Shown here piece after piece: positions 1 through 9,867 of a stretch of DNA of 40,297 bases. A model generated the notes under the pieces. It was not told where the DNA came from, made no database searches, and saw nothing but the letters and a program-made list of their open reading frames with translations. Location of the stretch: assembly GCA_964396185.1 (NCBI GenBank), contig CAYNEI010000020.1, positions 1 through 40,297 of the forward strand, given 5' to 3'. Source of the stretch: CAYNEI01 sp964396185. Its GTDB lineage: Archaea > Thermoplasmatota > SW-10-69-26. Within the stretch, counting starts at the first letter, position 1. Each line of letters starts with the position of its first letter. The translations under genes were made by a program, and so were the position numbers.

Positions 1-56
1 AGGGTTAAGTCGTAACAAGGTATCCGTAGGGGAACCTGCGGATGGATCACCTCCTT
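1..56 (+). rRNA. 16S rRNA, 3' end (partial)
   Basis: The first 56 bases are the conserved 3' terminus of small-subunit rRNA: the helix 44/45 region (GTCGTAACAAGG), the CCTGCGGATGGATCACC segment and the anti-Shine-Dalgarno CCTCCTT at the end. The rest of the gene lies before the window. The exact mature end (55 or 56) is not certain. It is the first gene of an rRNA operon continuing with tRNA-Ala, 23S and 5S on the same strand. The bases 57-183 that follow are transcribed spacer with no recognisable gene. Confidence 0.97.
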
Positions 57-183
57 CGTACACCCCGGCGGGGCAGGTGGGCACCAAAGTCCTGTCACAC
101 GTATCGTCGATGTTGCTTCGTAGAGGAACCCTCAAATAAGGGGGCGATGTTCCGCCGGCCCCGCCCAACCAGGGCGGTGAGCC

Positions 184-256
184 GGGCTCGTAGATCAGTT
201 GGAAGATCGCCACCTTTGCAAGGTGGAGGCCGTGGGTTCAAATCCCACCGAGTCCA
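184..256 (+). tRNA. tRNA-Ala (UGC)
   Basis: A full cloverleaf of 73 nt folds from the sequence: a 7-bp acceptor stem that contains the G3-U70 pair diagnostic of alanine tRNA, a GATC/GATC D stem, a CCACC/GGTGG anticodon stem with loop TTTGCAA (anticodon TGC), and a GTGGG/CCCAC T stem with TTCAAAT loop. The discriminator base is A and CCA is not encoded. Its place between 16S and 23S is the usual one in euryarchaeal rRNA operons. Confidence 0.97.
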
Positions 257-325
257 CTGCCTGCGGCAGTGTCCTCGGTGAACTTGCCCGCCGCGAACGG
301 CGGCGATCAAGTCCCACCGAGTCCA
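238..325 (+). repeat. duplicated 3' end of tRNA-Ala in the spacer
   Basis: The last 19 nt of tRNA-Ala (238-256, T-loop end, T-stem 3' strand, acceptor 3' strand and discriminator) recur at 307-325 with a single A/G difference, 69 nt downstream. No matching 5' half is present, so the second copy is a fragment and not a tRNA. Between the copies lie two small hairpins (CTGCC/GGCAG and CGCCG/CGGCG). The repeat could be a slipped duplication or a residue of recombination at a tRNA 3' end. Confidence 0.7.
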
Positions 326-539
326 ACACCCTGCAAGTCAGAGGGGAACGTCGGAACCCCATCATCACATCCGCAATCACGCTCACCTGGTCGATGCCGG
401 TTCGCCGGGATCGACCCCCCGCCTGTTGCGTGGGTTCACAGTGAGGTGGATCAGGACAAGGACCCGTCCTGAACCACACAGCAGAGAGTGTAAGTCGAAC
501 GGGCTACCCGGCCTGACCTCGCAGCTCGAGGACGCTGAT
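257..539 (+). other. internal transcribed spacer between tRNA-Ala and 23S
   Basis: This stretch separates tRNA-Ala from the 23S processing stem. It holds the duplicated tRNA 3' fragment (307-325) and small hairpins near 257-305. No protein gene or second tRNA is supported; the reading frames here run through RNA genes and lack start signals. Confidence 0.75.
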
Positions 540-571
540 GCATACGCGAGTCTAGTAGATAGCCGGATCCG
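540..571 (+). other. 23S pre-rRNA processing stem, 5' strand (bulge-helix element)
   Basis: Bases 540-552 pair perfectly with 3534-3546 (13 bp), 555-559 with 3525-3529 (5 bp) and 563-571 with 3516-3524 (9 bp). The unpaired bits are TA and TAG on this strand and AAAT on the other. The stem closes over the whole 23S gene. Archaeal pre-23S is cut by the tRNA splicing endonuclease at a bulge-helix-bulge in such a stem; this one resembles that motif but its bulges are not the textbook 3+3 nt arrangement. Confidence 0.75.
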
Positions 572-3515
<2,944 letters not shown>

Positions 3516-3546
3516 CGGATCCGGTCTACAAATGACTCGCGTATGC
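3516..3546 (+). other. 23S pre-rRNA processing stem, 3' strand
   Basis: Complement of 540-571: CGGATCCGG (3516-3524), TCTAC (3525-3529) and GACTCGCGTATGC (3534-3546), with AAAT (3530-3533) left unpaired. Together the strands form the long helix from which mature 23S is released. Confidence 0.75.
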
Positions 3547-3554
3547 GTATTACG

Positions 3555-3599
3555 CCCCCCATGTCGGGGGGTTCCCGGTAGCTTCGGCTACCGGGTTTT
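3555..3599 (+). terminator. two hairpins between 23S and 5S, the second with UUCG loop and T-run
   Basis: A 6-bp C6/G6 hairpin (3555-3571) is followed by a perfect 9-bp stem CCCGGTAGC/GCTACCGGG (3574-3595) capped by TTCG and followed at once by TTTT (3596-3599). The UUCG tetraloop plus T-run has terminator shape. It could equally be a processing or pausing signal between 23S and 5S, because 5S is usually co-transcribed. Confidence 0.55.
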
Positions 3600-3614
3600 C
3601 CTTGGACATGGGAT

Positions 3615-3738
3615 GATCCGACGGCCACAGCGGAGGGGTCACACCCGGTCCCATACCGAACCCGGAAGTTAAGTCCTCCAGCGTACCGTCTTGTACTGAG
3701 GTGGGAGACCCCTCGGGAACGGCGGTTCGCTGTCGGTC
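3615..3738 (+). rRNA. 5S rRNA
   Basis: The conserved 5S segments are present: GGCCACAGCGG near 3623, CCATACCGAACCCGGAAGTTAAG around 3651-3672, and the GGTGGGAGACCCC..GGGAAC arm near 3701. Helix I closes with CCGAC/GTCGG. Outside it, TGGGATGA (3609-3616) pairs with TCATCCCA (3737-3744) after a one-base bulge. The terminal helix is therefore longer than usual and the mature ends cannot be fixed exactly. Confidence 0.93.
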
Positions 3739-3861
3739 ATCCCATTCCTCTCACTTTCAACAGCTCCAGCGTGAGCCCCGGCAGATCGCTCGATCGGGCT
3801 CGACAAGTTGGGTAACCCTGCCACAGAAAAGCCTATCAAGGACAGGGCGAACTCCTCGCCG

Positions 3862-5148
3862 ATGAAGGCTCAGGCGCTGATCACGCTGCTGCTCCTAGCC
3901 ACCGCGCTCACCGGTTGCATCGGTGGCGAGGGGGACCAGAGCGACCCTGTTGAGACCAACGATGCCTTGAACGACACGACCGCCGATTGGGCCGCTGAGA
4001 TCCCGGACGTCATCGGGACCGTCGAGCAGTTCGGTCAGGCGCTCTTCGAAGGCGAGTCCATCACCGGGGCCGGCATCTGGACCGAGGGCGACTACGCCTA
4101 CGTCAGCGGGCTCGGCACCGGCTTCTGGGTCGTCGACCTCACGGATCCTGAGTTCCCCGAGGTCGTGGGCAACATCAGCGGCGACCGGGTCTTCTCAAGG
4201 GACGCGGATCTGCTCCGCACCGACGGCATGCTTGTGGTCGTGCTGGCCACCCAATCGGGCGGTATGACCTTCGTGGACGTCACCGACCCCACCACGCCAG
4301 AGATCCTCAGCATCCTGGACATCGATCCCAACCACAACGTCGCCGTGGTGCCCGACAGCACCATCGTTTACAACAGCCCATCGACAGGCGAGGGCCGCAG
4401 CAACGAGATCGTCGACGCCAGCGATCCGCGCAACGCCACCATCGTGGGCGAGTTCGGGAACTACGGTTGCCACGACACCACCTTCTACGTGGACGACGAC
4501 AAGCAACGCGCCTACTGCGCGGGCGTGGACGTCACCGAGATCTGGGATATCAGCGACCCGCTCTCCCCAGAGCTTCTCACCACCGTCTCCAACCCGTGCA
4601 TGGACGACGACGCCGAGCAGGTGCCCCGCTCCAACTGCGGTGGGCTCCACCACACGGCGTTCGTCAACCACGACGCCTCGGTGCTCATCATCGGCGACGA
4701 GTTCCAGGGAGGCGCTGGTCCCGGATGCGGGTACCACGCCGTCTCCCCCACCGACCACTCCGCCTCGACACCCATCGGTGCCCTCTGGTTCTACGACATC
4801 ACGGATGAGAACGCTCCCAGCCTCCAAGGTTGGTTGGCACCCAGCGTGCCCGTGAACGAGCACCTGGCCAACATGGCCTCCACGGCCGAGAACAACCCGA
4901 CAGCCGCCCCGTTCAGCGCCTCGTGCACCAGCCACTTCGGGGACCTGATCCCCGGCCACGAGATGGCTGTCATGGGCTGGTACCAGGCCGGCGTGCTCCT
5001 CATCGACTTCAGCGACCCCGCCAACCCCCGCATCGTGGACTCCTGGAACCAGGAGACAGGCACATGGGATGCCCAAGTGCACAACGGCTACGTGTTCACG
5101 GGTGACATGAACCGAGGCCTGGACGTCTTCCGGTTCCTGGGAGAGTGA
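3862..5148 (+). CDS. secreted LVIVD-repeat beta-propeller lipoprotein (paralog 1)
   Basis: 428 aa. The start ATG at 3862 is chosen because it begins a lipoprotein signal (basic MK, hydrophobic run, LTGC lipobox at about residues 15-18) and lies 27 nt after an AT box CCTATCAAG (3832-3840). An acidic linker follows, then LVIVD-type repeats of the form V-D-[IL]-[ST]-D-P-x-x-P (for instance near DNA 4130, 4280, 4545, 5010), which build a beta-propeller outside the membrane. Residues shared with the two other paralogs in this window include GCHD (about 202), YCAG (about 218), NHDAS (about 267), a GDE triplet and HFGD (about 358). The function of LVIVD proteins is unknown. The shared His, Asp, Glu and Cys suggest a metal site or disulfides rather than a plain scaffold, which is inference. 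Confidence 0.85.
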   Translation: MKAQALITLLLLATALTGCIGGEGDQSDPVETNDALNDTTADWAAEIPDVIGTVEQFGQALFEGESITGAGIWTEGDYAYVSGLGTGFWVVDLTDPEFPEVVGNISGDRVFSRDADLLRTDGMLVVVLATQSGGMTFVDVTDPTTPEILSILDIDPNHNVAVVPDSTIVYNSPSTGEGRSNEIVDASDPRNATIVGEFGNYGCHDTTFYVDDDKQRAYCAGVDVTEIWDISDPLSPELLTTVSNPCMDDDAEQVPRSNCGGLHHTAFVNHDASVLIIGDEFQGGAGPGCGYHAVSPTDHSASTPIGALWFYDITDENAPSLQGWLAPSVPVNEHLANMASTAENNPTAAPFSASCTSHFGDLIPGHEMAVMGWYQAGVLLIDFSDPANPRIVDSWNQETGTWDAQVHNGYVFTGDMNRGLDVFRFLGE

Positions 5149-5216
5149 CGGAGCCGCACGCGCCGGTCGCTGCTGGCGCGGAGTAACCCTTTAGCCCAGG
5201 GCTCCTTTGCAGCTTC

Positions 5217-5417
5217 GTGGCCGAGGAAACCATCTACGAGGTCTTCGCTCGCAAGGGGGAGGATCCTCTCTCCCATGTCGGCAGCGTGAACGCGCTTTCC
5301 GACGGGCTCGCGACGACCTATGCCCGCGCGCTCTACGCCGAGGATGCGGCCTACGACGAGATGGTCGTGGTCCCGCGCGATGCCATGCGAAAGATCCGCA
5401 ACCCCCGGCCCAGGTGA
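5217..5417 (+). CDS. paaB: PaaB-like subunit of a phenylacetyl-CoA epoxidase-type oxygenase
   Basis: 66 aa, GTG start at 5217, 24 nt after a CTTTAGCC promoter box (5189-5196), so the message is probably leaderless. The protein shows the PaaB pattern: YEVFARKG near the N-terminus, then HVGSVNA, an Ala/Tyr-rich helix (ATTYARALYAED) and EMVVVPRDAM. PaaB is the small non-catalytic bridging subunit of the ring-1,2-phenylacetyl-CoA epoxidase. It is shorter than the bacterial protein (about 95 aa). The stop is 4 nt before the PaaA/PaaC-family gene, so the two form an operon. PaaD, PaaE and PaaK are not in the window, and the true substrate is uncertain. Confidence 0.75.
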   Translation: MAEETIYEVFARKGEDPLSHVGSVNALSDGLATTYARALYAEDAAYDEMVVVPRDAMRKIRNPRPR

Positions 5418-5421
5418 TGGG

Positions 5422-6210
5422 ATGTCCAAGACCTCCACGAACGTTTCCACCGAGCTGGCCCTCTACCTCGCGGACACCACTACGGCCTGTGGGCTCCAGT
5501 ACGGGCTCTGGGTCGAGGCCTCCCCCACCGTGGAAGAGCAGATCGCGCTGTCCAGCATGAGCCAGGACAAGCTCGGCCACGCTCGCGTCTTCCACAAGAT
5601 CGCCCAGGACGCGACAGGGCAGAGCTACGTGGAACTCACCTACGAGCGCGACCCGGAGGCGTTCGCCTGGAACCCGGCGTGGTGCGCGTTGTTGGAGAGC
5701 TGGGAGCACCTGGTGCTGGCCCAGGTCCTCTTCTCCCGGGCGCTCATGCACGAGCTGCGAGCCACCGCCGAGGGCACCAAGGTCCGCAGCGTGCTCGCGA
5801 AACTCGAGCAGGAGGAGAACTGGCACACCAAGCACGGTGACGCTTGGCTCGAGGCCGAGAGCGCATCGGGAGCATCCACGCGCCTGGCCGCCGCCTTCGA
5901 GGACCTCTGGCCCCTGGCCGCGGCCTACTTCGGGGCCGAGGGCCAAGATCGGTTCCCCGACGATGTCGCCTCCGGCGCGTTGACCCAGGGGGACGACGAG
6001 CTGCGCGCAGGCTGGCTCGATGAGGTCGTCCCCATCCTCGAGGCCGCCGGGCTCAAGGTGCCAGCCAGTAATTCCGATGGTGCATGGACCACCGAGCCGC
6101 CTGCGACATCGGGGCGGGTCGACGAGGCCCAGGCCATGGTCGAGGAGCATGCCCTCGAGCTCACCGCGCTGCTCCAGGACCCGGCCGGTCGGGCCCTGGC
6201 CGAGCTTTGA
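5422..6210 (+). CDS. PaaA/PaaC-family ferritin-like oxygenase subunit
   Basis: 262 aa, ATG 5422, directly after paaB. The N-terminal half matches the PaaA_PaaC family: ELALYLADTTTACGLQYGLW, then VEEQIALSSMSQDKLGHARVF. A second ferritin-like motif E-x-x-H occurs in LEQEENWHTKHG (about residue 132). In catalytic PaaA the first helix pair carries E-x-x-H as well; here that Glu is Lys (QDKLGH), so the first iron-ligand set looks incomplete. The length and LGHAR region are closer to PaaC, the structural partner, although PaaC normally loses the metal ligands altogether. The C-terminus (from about residue 205) is acidic and Pro-rich. Either a PaaC-like structural subunit or a divergent di-iron or mono-iron protein is possible. 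Confidence 0.7.
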   Translation: MSKTSTNVSTELALYLADTTTACGLQYGLWVEASPTVEEQIALSSMSQDKLGHARVFHKIAQDATGQSYVELTYERDPEAFAWNPAWCALLESWEHLVLAQVLFSRALMHELRATAEGTKVRSVLAKLEQEENWHTKHGDAWLEAESASGASTRLAAAFEDLWPLAAAYFGAEGQDRFPDDVASGALTQGDDELRAGWLDEVVPILEAAGLKVPASNSDGAWTTEPPATSGRVDEAQAMVEEHALELTALLQDPAGRALAEL

Positions 6211-6283
6211 ACAGAGCTTGAGACCGTCGCTCTAAGCCCTGGAACAGGGGAAGGCTTATCTTCCGCCATGGCCACCCGAGGAC

Positions 6284-7210
6284 GTGGCTGGGAGCCGAGG
6301 CACCTCCAGGGTTGCCCTTGTACGTGTAGCCCTGGCGATCCTGCTCGCCGTGGTGGCGTCAGGCACCGCGGTCACCAAGCTCACCGACGACCAAGAGAAC
6401 GCTCCCGGTGACATCGTGGTCGGGGACCTGCTCCTAGCTGATAACGACGAGGGCCCGGGGGACGGCGTATCCTCCACCTTCGTGGCACGCAACCTGGCCC
6501 CCGGAGACGAGCGCAGCGGGACCCTTACGATCTTGCGCGAGACCGGCACGGGTACGTCGCCGTTGCTTGATCCCACGGTGGCCATCGCGTTCCTGGACGA
6601 AGGCATCGATATCGCCCTCGCGCGTGCGTTGCACATCACCCAGATGAGCTACGGCTCCGTTGATCTCGCCGAAAGGCTCGAGGGCCACTGCGGTGGCCCG
6701 GTGTCCATGGCGACGCTTTTCGAATGCCCAGAGCGTGTGCCGGGCGTGCTCGACGGGCTGCCCGATCCCGGGCCGGATGGCACGGATCTCGTGCTCGCCA
6801 TCCGGTTCGCGCCCGACGCCGGCGCTCCGATGGGAAGCGGGCAGGTGCCCTTCACCGTGGAGGTCACCTTGGACGGGGAGGCGCCGCTTGACCCCGAGCC
6901 GCCCTCGCCAGGCGCTCCGAGGCCCCCGAGGGTGGGCTCGGACCAGCCGGCCGTGGCGCCTGGGACGTCACCGGTCGCCTGTGGGCTCGGCGATGATGCC
7001 GAGCTCCCCGTGGCGGAAGAGGTGGACGTGACGCTCGCCTTCGAGCCCGTCCTCCAGCGCGTTGCGCACGTCCCAGTACTCCTCGGGGTCGATGGAGGCA
7101 CGCAGGGTCACCTTACCAGCCTCGAGGCGCCGGAGCTTCTCGTTGAGGCCGAGCAGGTTCCACGCGTGCTTCGCGAGCACCTCGAAGTCCTCTGCCAAAG
7201 CACTGCCTGA
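6284..7210 (+). CDS. secreted TasA/camelysin-like protein
   Basis: 308 aa. The GTG at 6284 is preferred: it is 26 nt after the box GGCTTATC (6253-6260) and yields a clean signal peptide (residues 8-28, LVRVALAILLAVVASGTAV). The mature start resembles SipW-dependent TasA/camelysin proteins, with GDIVVGDLLLADN, a region ending FVARNLAPGD (about 68-77) and SGTLTILRETG; family members form fibres or act as proteases in Bacillus. From about residue 205 the protein becomes Pro-rich (stalk-like). The last 80 residues (6968-7210) are antisense to the 3' end of the opposite methyltransferase gene. No C-terminal membrane anchor is visible. A frameshift that lengthened the frame is possible; assignment to the camelysin group is moderate. 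Confidence 0.6.
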   Translation: MAGSRGTSRVALVRVALAILLAVVASGTAVTKLTDDQENAPGDIVVGDLLLADNDEGPGDGVSSTFVARNLAPGDERSGTLTILRETGTGTSPLLDPTVAIAFLDEGIDIALARALHITQMSYGSVDLAERLEGHCGGPVSMATLFECPERVPGVLDGLPDPGPDGTDLVLAIRFAPDAGAPMGSGQVPFTVEVTLDGEAPLDPEPPSPGAPRPPRVGSDQPAVAPGTSPVACGLGDDAELPVAEEVDVTLAFEPVLQRVAHVPVLLGVDGGTQGHLTSLEAPELLVEAEQVPRVLREHLEVLCQSTA

Positions 7211-8146
7211 TGGTCCATCACCAGTCAGGAGCGTGCGCCGGGGATGGCTCTCACTCACCAAGCCCAGGGCTCCTGTTCGCGCGGTGAGCTGTTCGAGCAA
7301 GCCAGCCTGGAGCACGGCGCGGTCCACCAGGTAGAGATGCGAGCTTGGCTCCTCCAGATCAGCGACCTCCTGGCTCGGGTCGTCGTCCGTGAGCCGCTCT
7401 CCGGCCGGGAGGGCCAGCGCACTGGCCTGGGCGTGGTCGAGCTCTCCCCCGTAGACGGCCAGGCGGTTGAGCTCGCCGTTCAGAGAGGTGTACTCGCACT
7501 CCCCCTCGAGCACCTCGTGCACGCGCTCGGGCGGCATCATGGGCGGGAGCTCGTAGCACCAGGCATGCGCGTTCTCTCCCCACTGGGCGTGGACCTTGCG
7601 GATGTCCGGGGAGAGGTCGTCGAAGACCCGGCGGTCGGCCTCGGGTTGGCGGGCCGGGTCACAGACCACCACATCCACGTCCCCCACGTCGTCGACGATC
7701 GACGGGTCGAGGGCGTCGGCCACGATGATCTCGGCCTCGACGCCGAGGGCGGCCAGGTTCCGCTCGGCGAGCGCAGCCTTGTCTGGGTCGCGCTCGATGC
7801 CCACCGCTTCGTCGAAGGCTTGGGCCAGGAAGGCGAGCTGGATGCCCACACCACACGCCACGTCCACGACCCGCTCCCCCATGGGCGAGAGCCGCTGGGC
7901 CCGAGCGCGCGCCACGGTGTCCGGGGTGGCATACCGCAGGCCCTGCTCGTCGAACCAGAGCTCCCAGGGATCCTCGAAGCGCTCGCTAGCCTTCTTGCGA
8001 AGCCTTGCGAGCTCGTAGGCTTGGTCCGTGTGCGCGTTGGAGAGCTCGGATCGGAGCAGATCCATGATCTCCTGGCGCTCGACACCGTTTCGAACCATGC
8101 GCGTGGCTGCGCGGGCTCCTTGTTCCACCGTGTAGTCCTCGGACAC
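6968..8146 (-). CDS. class I SAM-dependent methyltransferase with THUMP-like domain
   Basis: 392 aa, ATG at 8146 with an AT box (GTTGAAATCC, about 8168-8177) 26 nt upstream. The Rossmann core has motif I VVDVACGVGIQLAF (about residues 92-105), the acidic motif II AVGIERDP (about 114-121) and the motif IV DPARQPEADRR (about 162-172) followed by DLSPD. That DPAR..R..DLSP arrangement is typical of the THUMP-like SAM methyltransferase family, whose substrate is probably RNA. The N-terminal 60 residues are helical and charged. The last 243 bp overlap the opposing TasA-like frame. Exact substrate unknown. Confidence 0.72.
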   Translation of the reverse strand: MSEDYTVEQGARAATRMVRNGVERQEIMDLLRSELSNAHTDQAYELARLRKKASERFEDPWELWFDEQGLRYATPDTVARARAQRLSPMGERVVDVACGVGIQLAFLAQAFDEAVGIERDPDKAALAERNLAALGVEAEIIVADALDPSIVDDVGDVDVVVCDPARQPEADRRVFDDLSPDIRKVHAQWGENAHAWCYELPPMMPPERVHEVLEGECEYTSLNGELNRLAVYGGELDHAQASALALPAGERLTDDDPSQEVADLEEPSSHLYLVDRAVLQAGLLEQLTARTGALGLVSESHPRRTLLTGDGPSGSALAEDFEVLAKHAWNLLGLNEKLRRLEAGKVTLRASIDPEEYWDVRNALEDGLEGERHVHLFRHGELGIIAEPTGDR

Positions 8147-8207
8147 CGTGTGGACCCACTGACCCCTGGGATTTCAACGTTCCCGCTCTTTGAGCACCGT
8201 TCCGGGC

Positions 8208-8864
8208 CTACGGGGCGAAGGAAAGGACGTCATCCACGCGGGACGAGAGGCCCTGCTCGTCCACGAGCACACACTGCATCCCCGCGGCGTGGGCGCCGGC
8301 GCGGTCCTCGCCCGGGCTGTCCCCTACGTGGATCGCGTCGGCAGGCCCGGCGTCCAGAGCGTCGAGGGCGAGCTGGAAGGGGCGGGGGTGGGGCTTGTAG
8401 GCCCGAGCTCGTTCGCTGGAGACGGCAGCGTCGACCATCCCGCCGAGCCCCGTGCGCTCGACCACGTTGGAGAGCACGTGCGTGTCCAGGTTGGTCACGA
8501 TGGCCAAGCGGAGGCCAGCGTCCCTCAAGCGATCCATGGCTTCCAGGGTGCCAGGGAAGGGCTCGCGCGTCATCCAGAGATGTTCGAGGGCGTCAGCCCA
8601 GGCCACCGGGTCGATGTTCAGGCCGAGCCTCCGGCGGGTGGCTGCAGCTCCAGCCTCCAGGCACGAGCGCACGGATCGGAACGGCTGCTTGGCCCGATCG
8701 TCCAATGCCTCGCGCACCCAGCAAGCGAGCACGTGGCTTGGATCGAGCTGCGAGCCTGTCTCGTCGAGGAGATCGGCGACCATGGGTGTCTCATCCCGCT
8801 CGACGTCGAAGTCGAGCAGGGTCCCGTAGAGGTCCAGGGTCACCGCACGGAGAAGGCGCGTCAC
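8208..8864 (-). CDS. HAD-superfamily hydrolase
   Basis: 218 aa. GTG at 8864 is chosen because its GTGA overlaps the TGA of the upstream fen gene by 3 nt and it starts just ahead of the catalytic motif. HAD motif I is AVTLDLYGTLLDF (the family DxDGT; here DLYGT), motif II is AIVTNLD (about residue 122), motif III carries the Lys in YKPHPRPF (about 157), and motif IV is HVGDSPGED (about 178). The cap is helical, as in phosphoglycolate-phosphatase-like or haloacid dehalogenase-like enzymes. It is co-transcribed with fen. Its substrate cannot be told from sequence; a repair-linked phosphatase role is only a neighbourhood guess. Confidence 0.85.
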   Translation of the reverse strand: MTRLLRAVTLDLYGTLLDFDVERDETPMVADLLDETGSQLDPSHVLACWVREALDDRAKQPFRSVRSCLEAGAAATRRRLGLNIDPVAWADALEHLWMTREPFPGTLEAMDRLRDAGLRLAIVTNLDTHVLSNVVERTGLGGMVDAAVSSERARAYKPHPRPFQLALDALDAGPADAIHVGDSPGEDRAGAHAAGMQCVLVDEQGLSSRVDDVLSFAP

Positions 8865-9742
8865 AGGGATCCCATCGCGTCGAGCAGGGCGTCCGTGCGC
8901 CCTCGGGAGATCCCGTGCCCGGAGAGCCAAGCTCTGGCGCCGTCGGTCTCGGATGCCCGGGGCTCGACGGATGGCTTCTCGTCGACCTTGTGGTCGAGGA
9001 AGAGCGCCCGGATCCCTGAGGCCTCAGGCATCTCGGCACCGCGTGCATCCAGGGCGCTGAACAGATCCCCGTGCTCGCGGACGAGCTTGAGCGCGGTCAC
9101 CGGGCCCACGCCCCGGATGCCGTCGTTGTAGTCGGTGCCGATGAGGATGGCGGCATCCACGAGCTGTTCGTGGGTGAGGGTCTCACGGGTCAGCGCCTGC
9201 TCGAGCACCATGCGCTCGGCGGGCCGCTTCGTGCTGCTCGTGACGTTGCGGTACGTGACCGGGCTGCCGAAGAGCGCGGCGTCGTAGTCCTGGGTGACCG
9301 CGCCGTCCACGAGGCCAGCCTCGACCATGTGGGCCAGCTGCGCGTCGGCCTCGCAGGGTGCTTGGACGGTGGGGACGCCGAGCAGGTCGAGCAGCTCGCG
9401 CGCCTCCTCGAGCTCCTGGCCGGTGAGCCGGGGTCCGCCGGTCTCCTCCAGGCGAGCTTGGCGTTCGGCCAGGGTATCCTGCTTGAGCTTCGGGGGTTGG
9501 CCATCGAACACCCAGACGGACTCAACGCTGTGGCTGGCGTACAACCGCAAGCGGTTGGTCAAGCCGATGACGTGGCTGATGGGTCGCCCGTGGGGACCCG
9601 TGGGTGGGTCGCCGCGCGCACCCATGCCGGTCACGAACGTCCAGAGCATGTTGTTGGCGTCCACGGCTAGGCGCTGGCCGGAGAGCTCTGCGAGCTGGCA
9701 CGGTTCCGGGGCGAGGATCTTGCGCAGCTGGGCCAGGCCCAT
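8861..9742 (-). CDS. fen: flap endonuclase 1 homolog, compact form
   Basis: 293 aa, ATG 9742, AT box CTCATAGCCC about 25 nt upstream. FEN1 removes 5' flaps during Okazaki-fragment maturation and repair. Metal ligands are recognisable: VDANN (about 27), VFDGQPP (about 80), CEADAQ (about 129; the usual second Glu is Asp), TQDYDAALFG (about 150) and IGTDYN (about 202), and the helix-hairpin-helix GIRGVGPVTALK. Two things are missing. The stretch between FDG and the LLDLLG helix is about 21 residues shorter than in Pyrococcus FEN1, which removes much of the helical arch. The C-terminus ends soon after the catalytic core with no QxxLDxFF-type PCNA-binding box. The HAD gene follows with an overlapping start. 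Confidence 0.88.
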   Translation of the reverse strand: MGLAQLRKILAPEPCQLAELSGQRLAVDANNMLWTFVTGMGARGDPPTGPHGRPISHVIGLTNRLRLYASHSVESVWVFDGQPPKLKQDTLAERQARLEETGGPRLTGQELEEARELLDLLGVPTVQAPCEADAQLAHMVEAGLVDGAVTQDYDAALFGSPVTYRNVTSSTKRPAERMVLEQALTRETLTHEQLVDAAILIGTDYNDGIRGVGPVTALKLVREHGDLFSALDARGAEMPEASGIRALFLDHKVDEKPSVEPRASETDGARAWLSGHGISRGRTDALLDAMGSL

Positions 9743-9867
9743 GGGCCTCCAAGCCGCACCCGGGCTATGAGTGTTCGCTCAGCGGCCCCACGCCAGCCTC
9801 GAGCCGCGCGAGCGCCCGGATCGGCGCGCAGGCCCGTTACCGACAGTGACAAGCGCGGTGAGAAGCC

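Noticed and set aside
4195..5082. 295-codon minus-strand frame inside LVIVD paralog 1
   Set aside because: Antisense of a gene with lipobox and repeats; translation is Val/Gly/Asp-rich without any family signal.
7244..9019. 591-codon plus-strand frame opposite the methyltransferase, HAD and fen genes
   Set aside because: All three minus-strand genes have recognisable catalytic motifs in the expected frames; the plus frame is low-complexity antisense.
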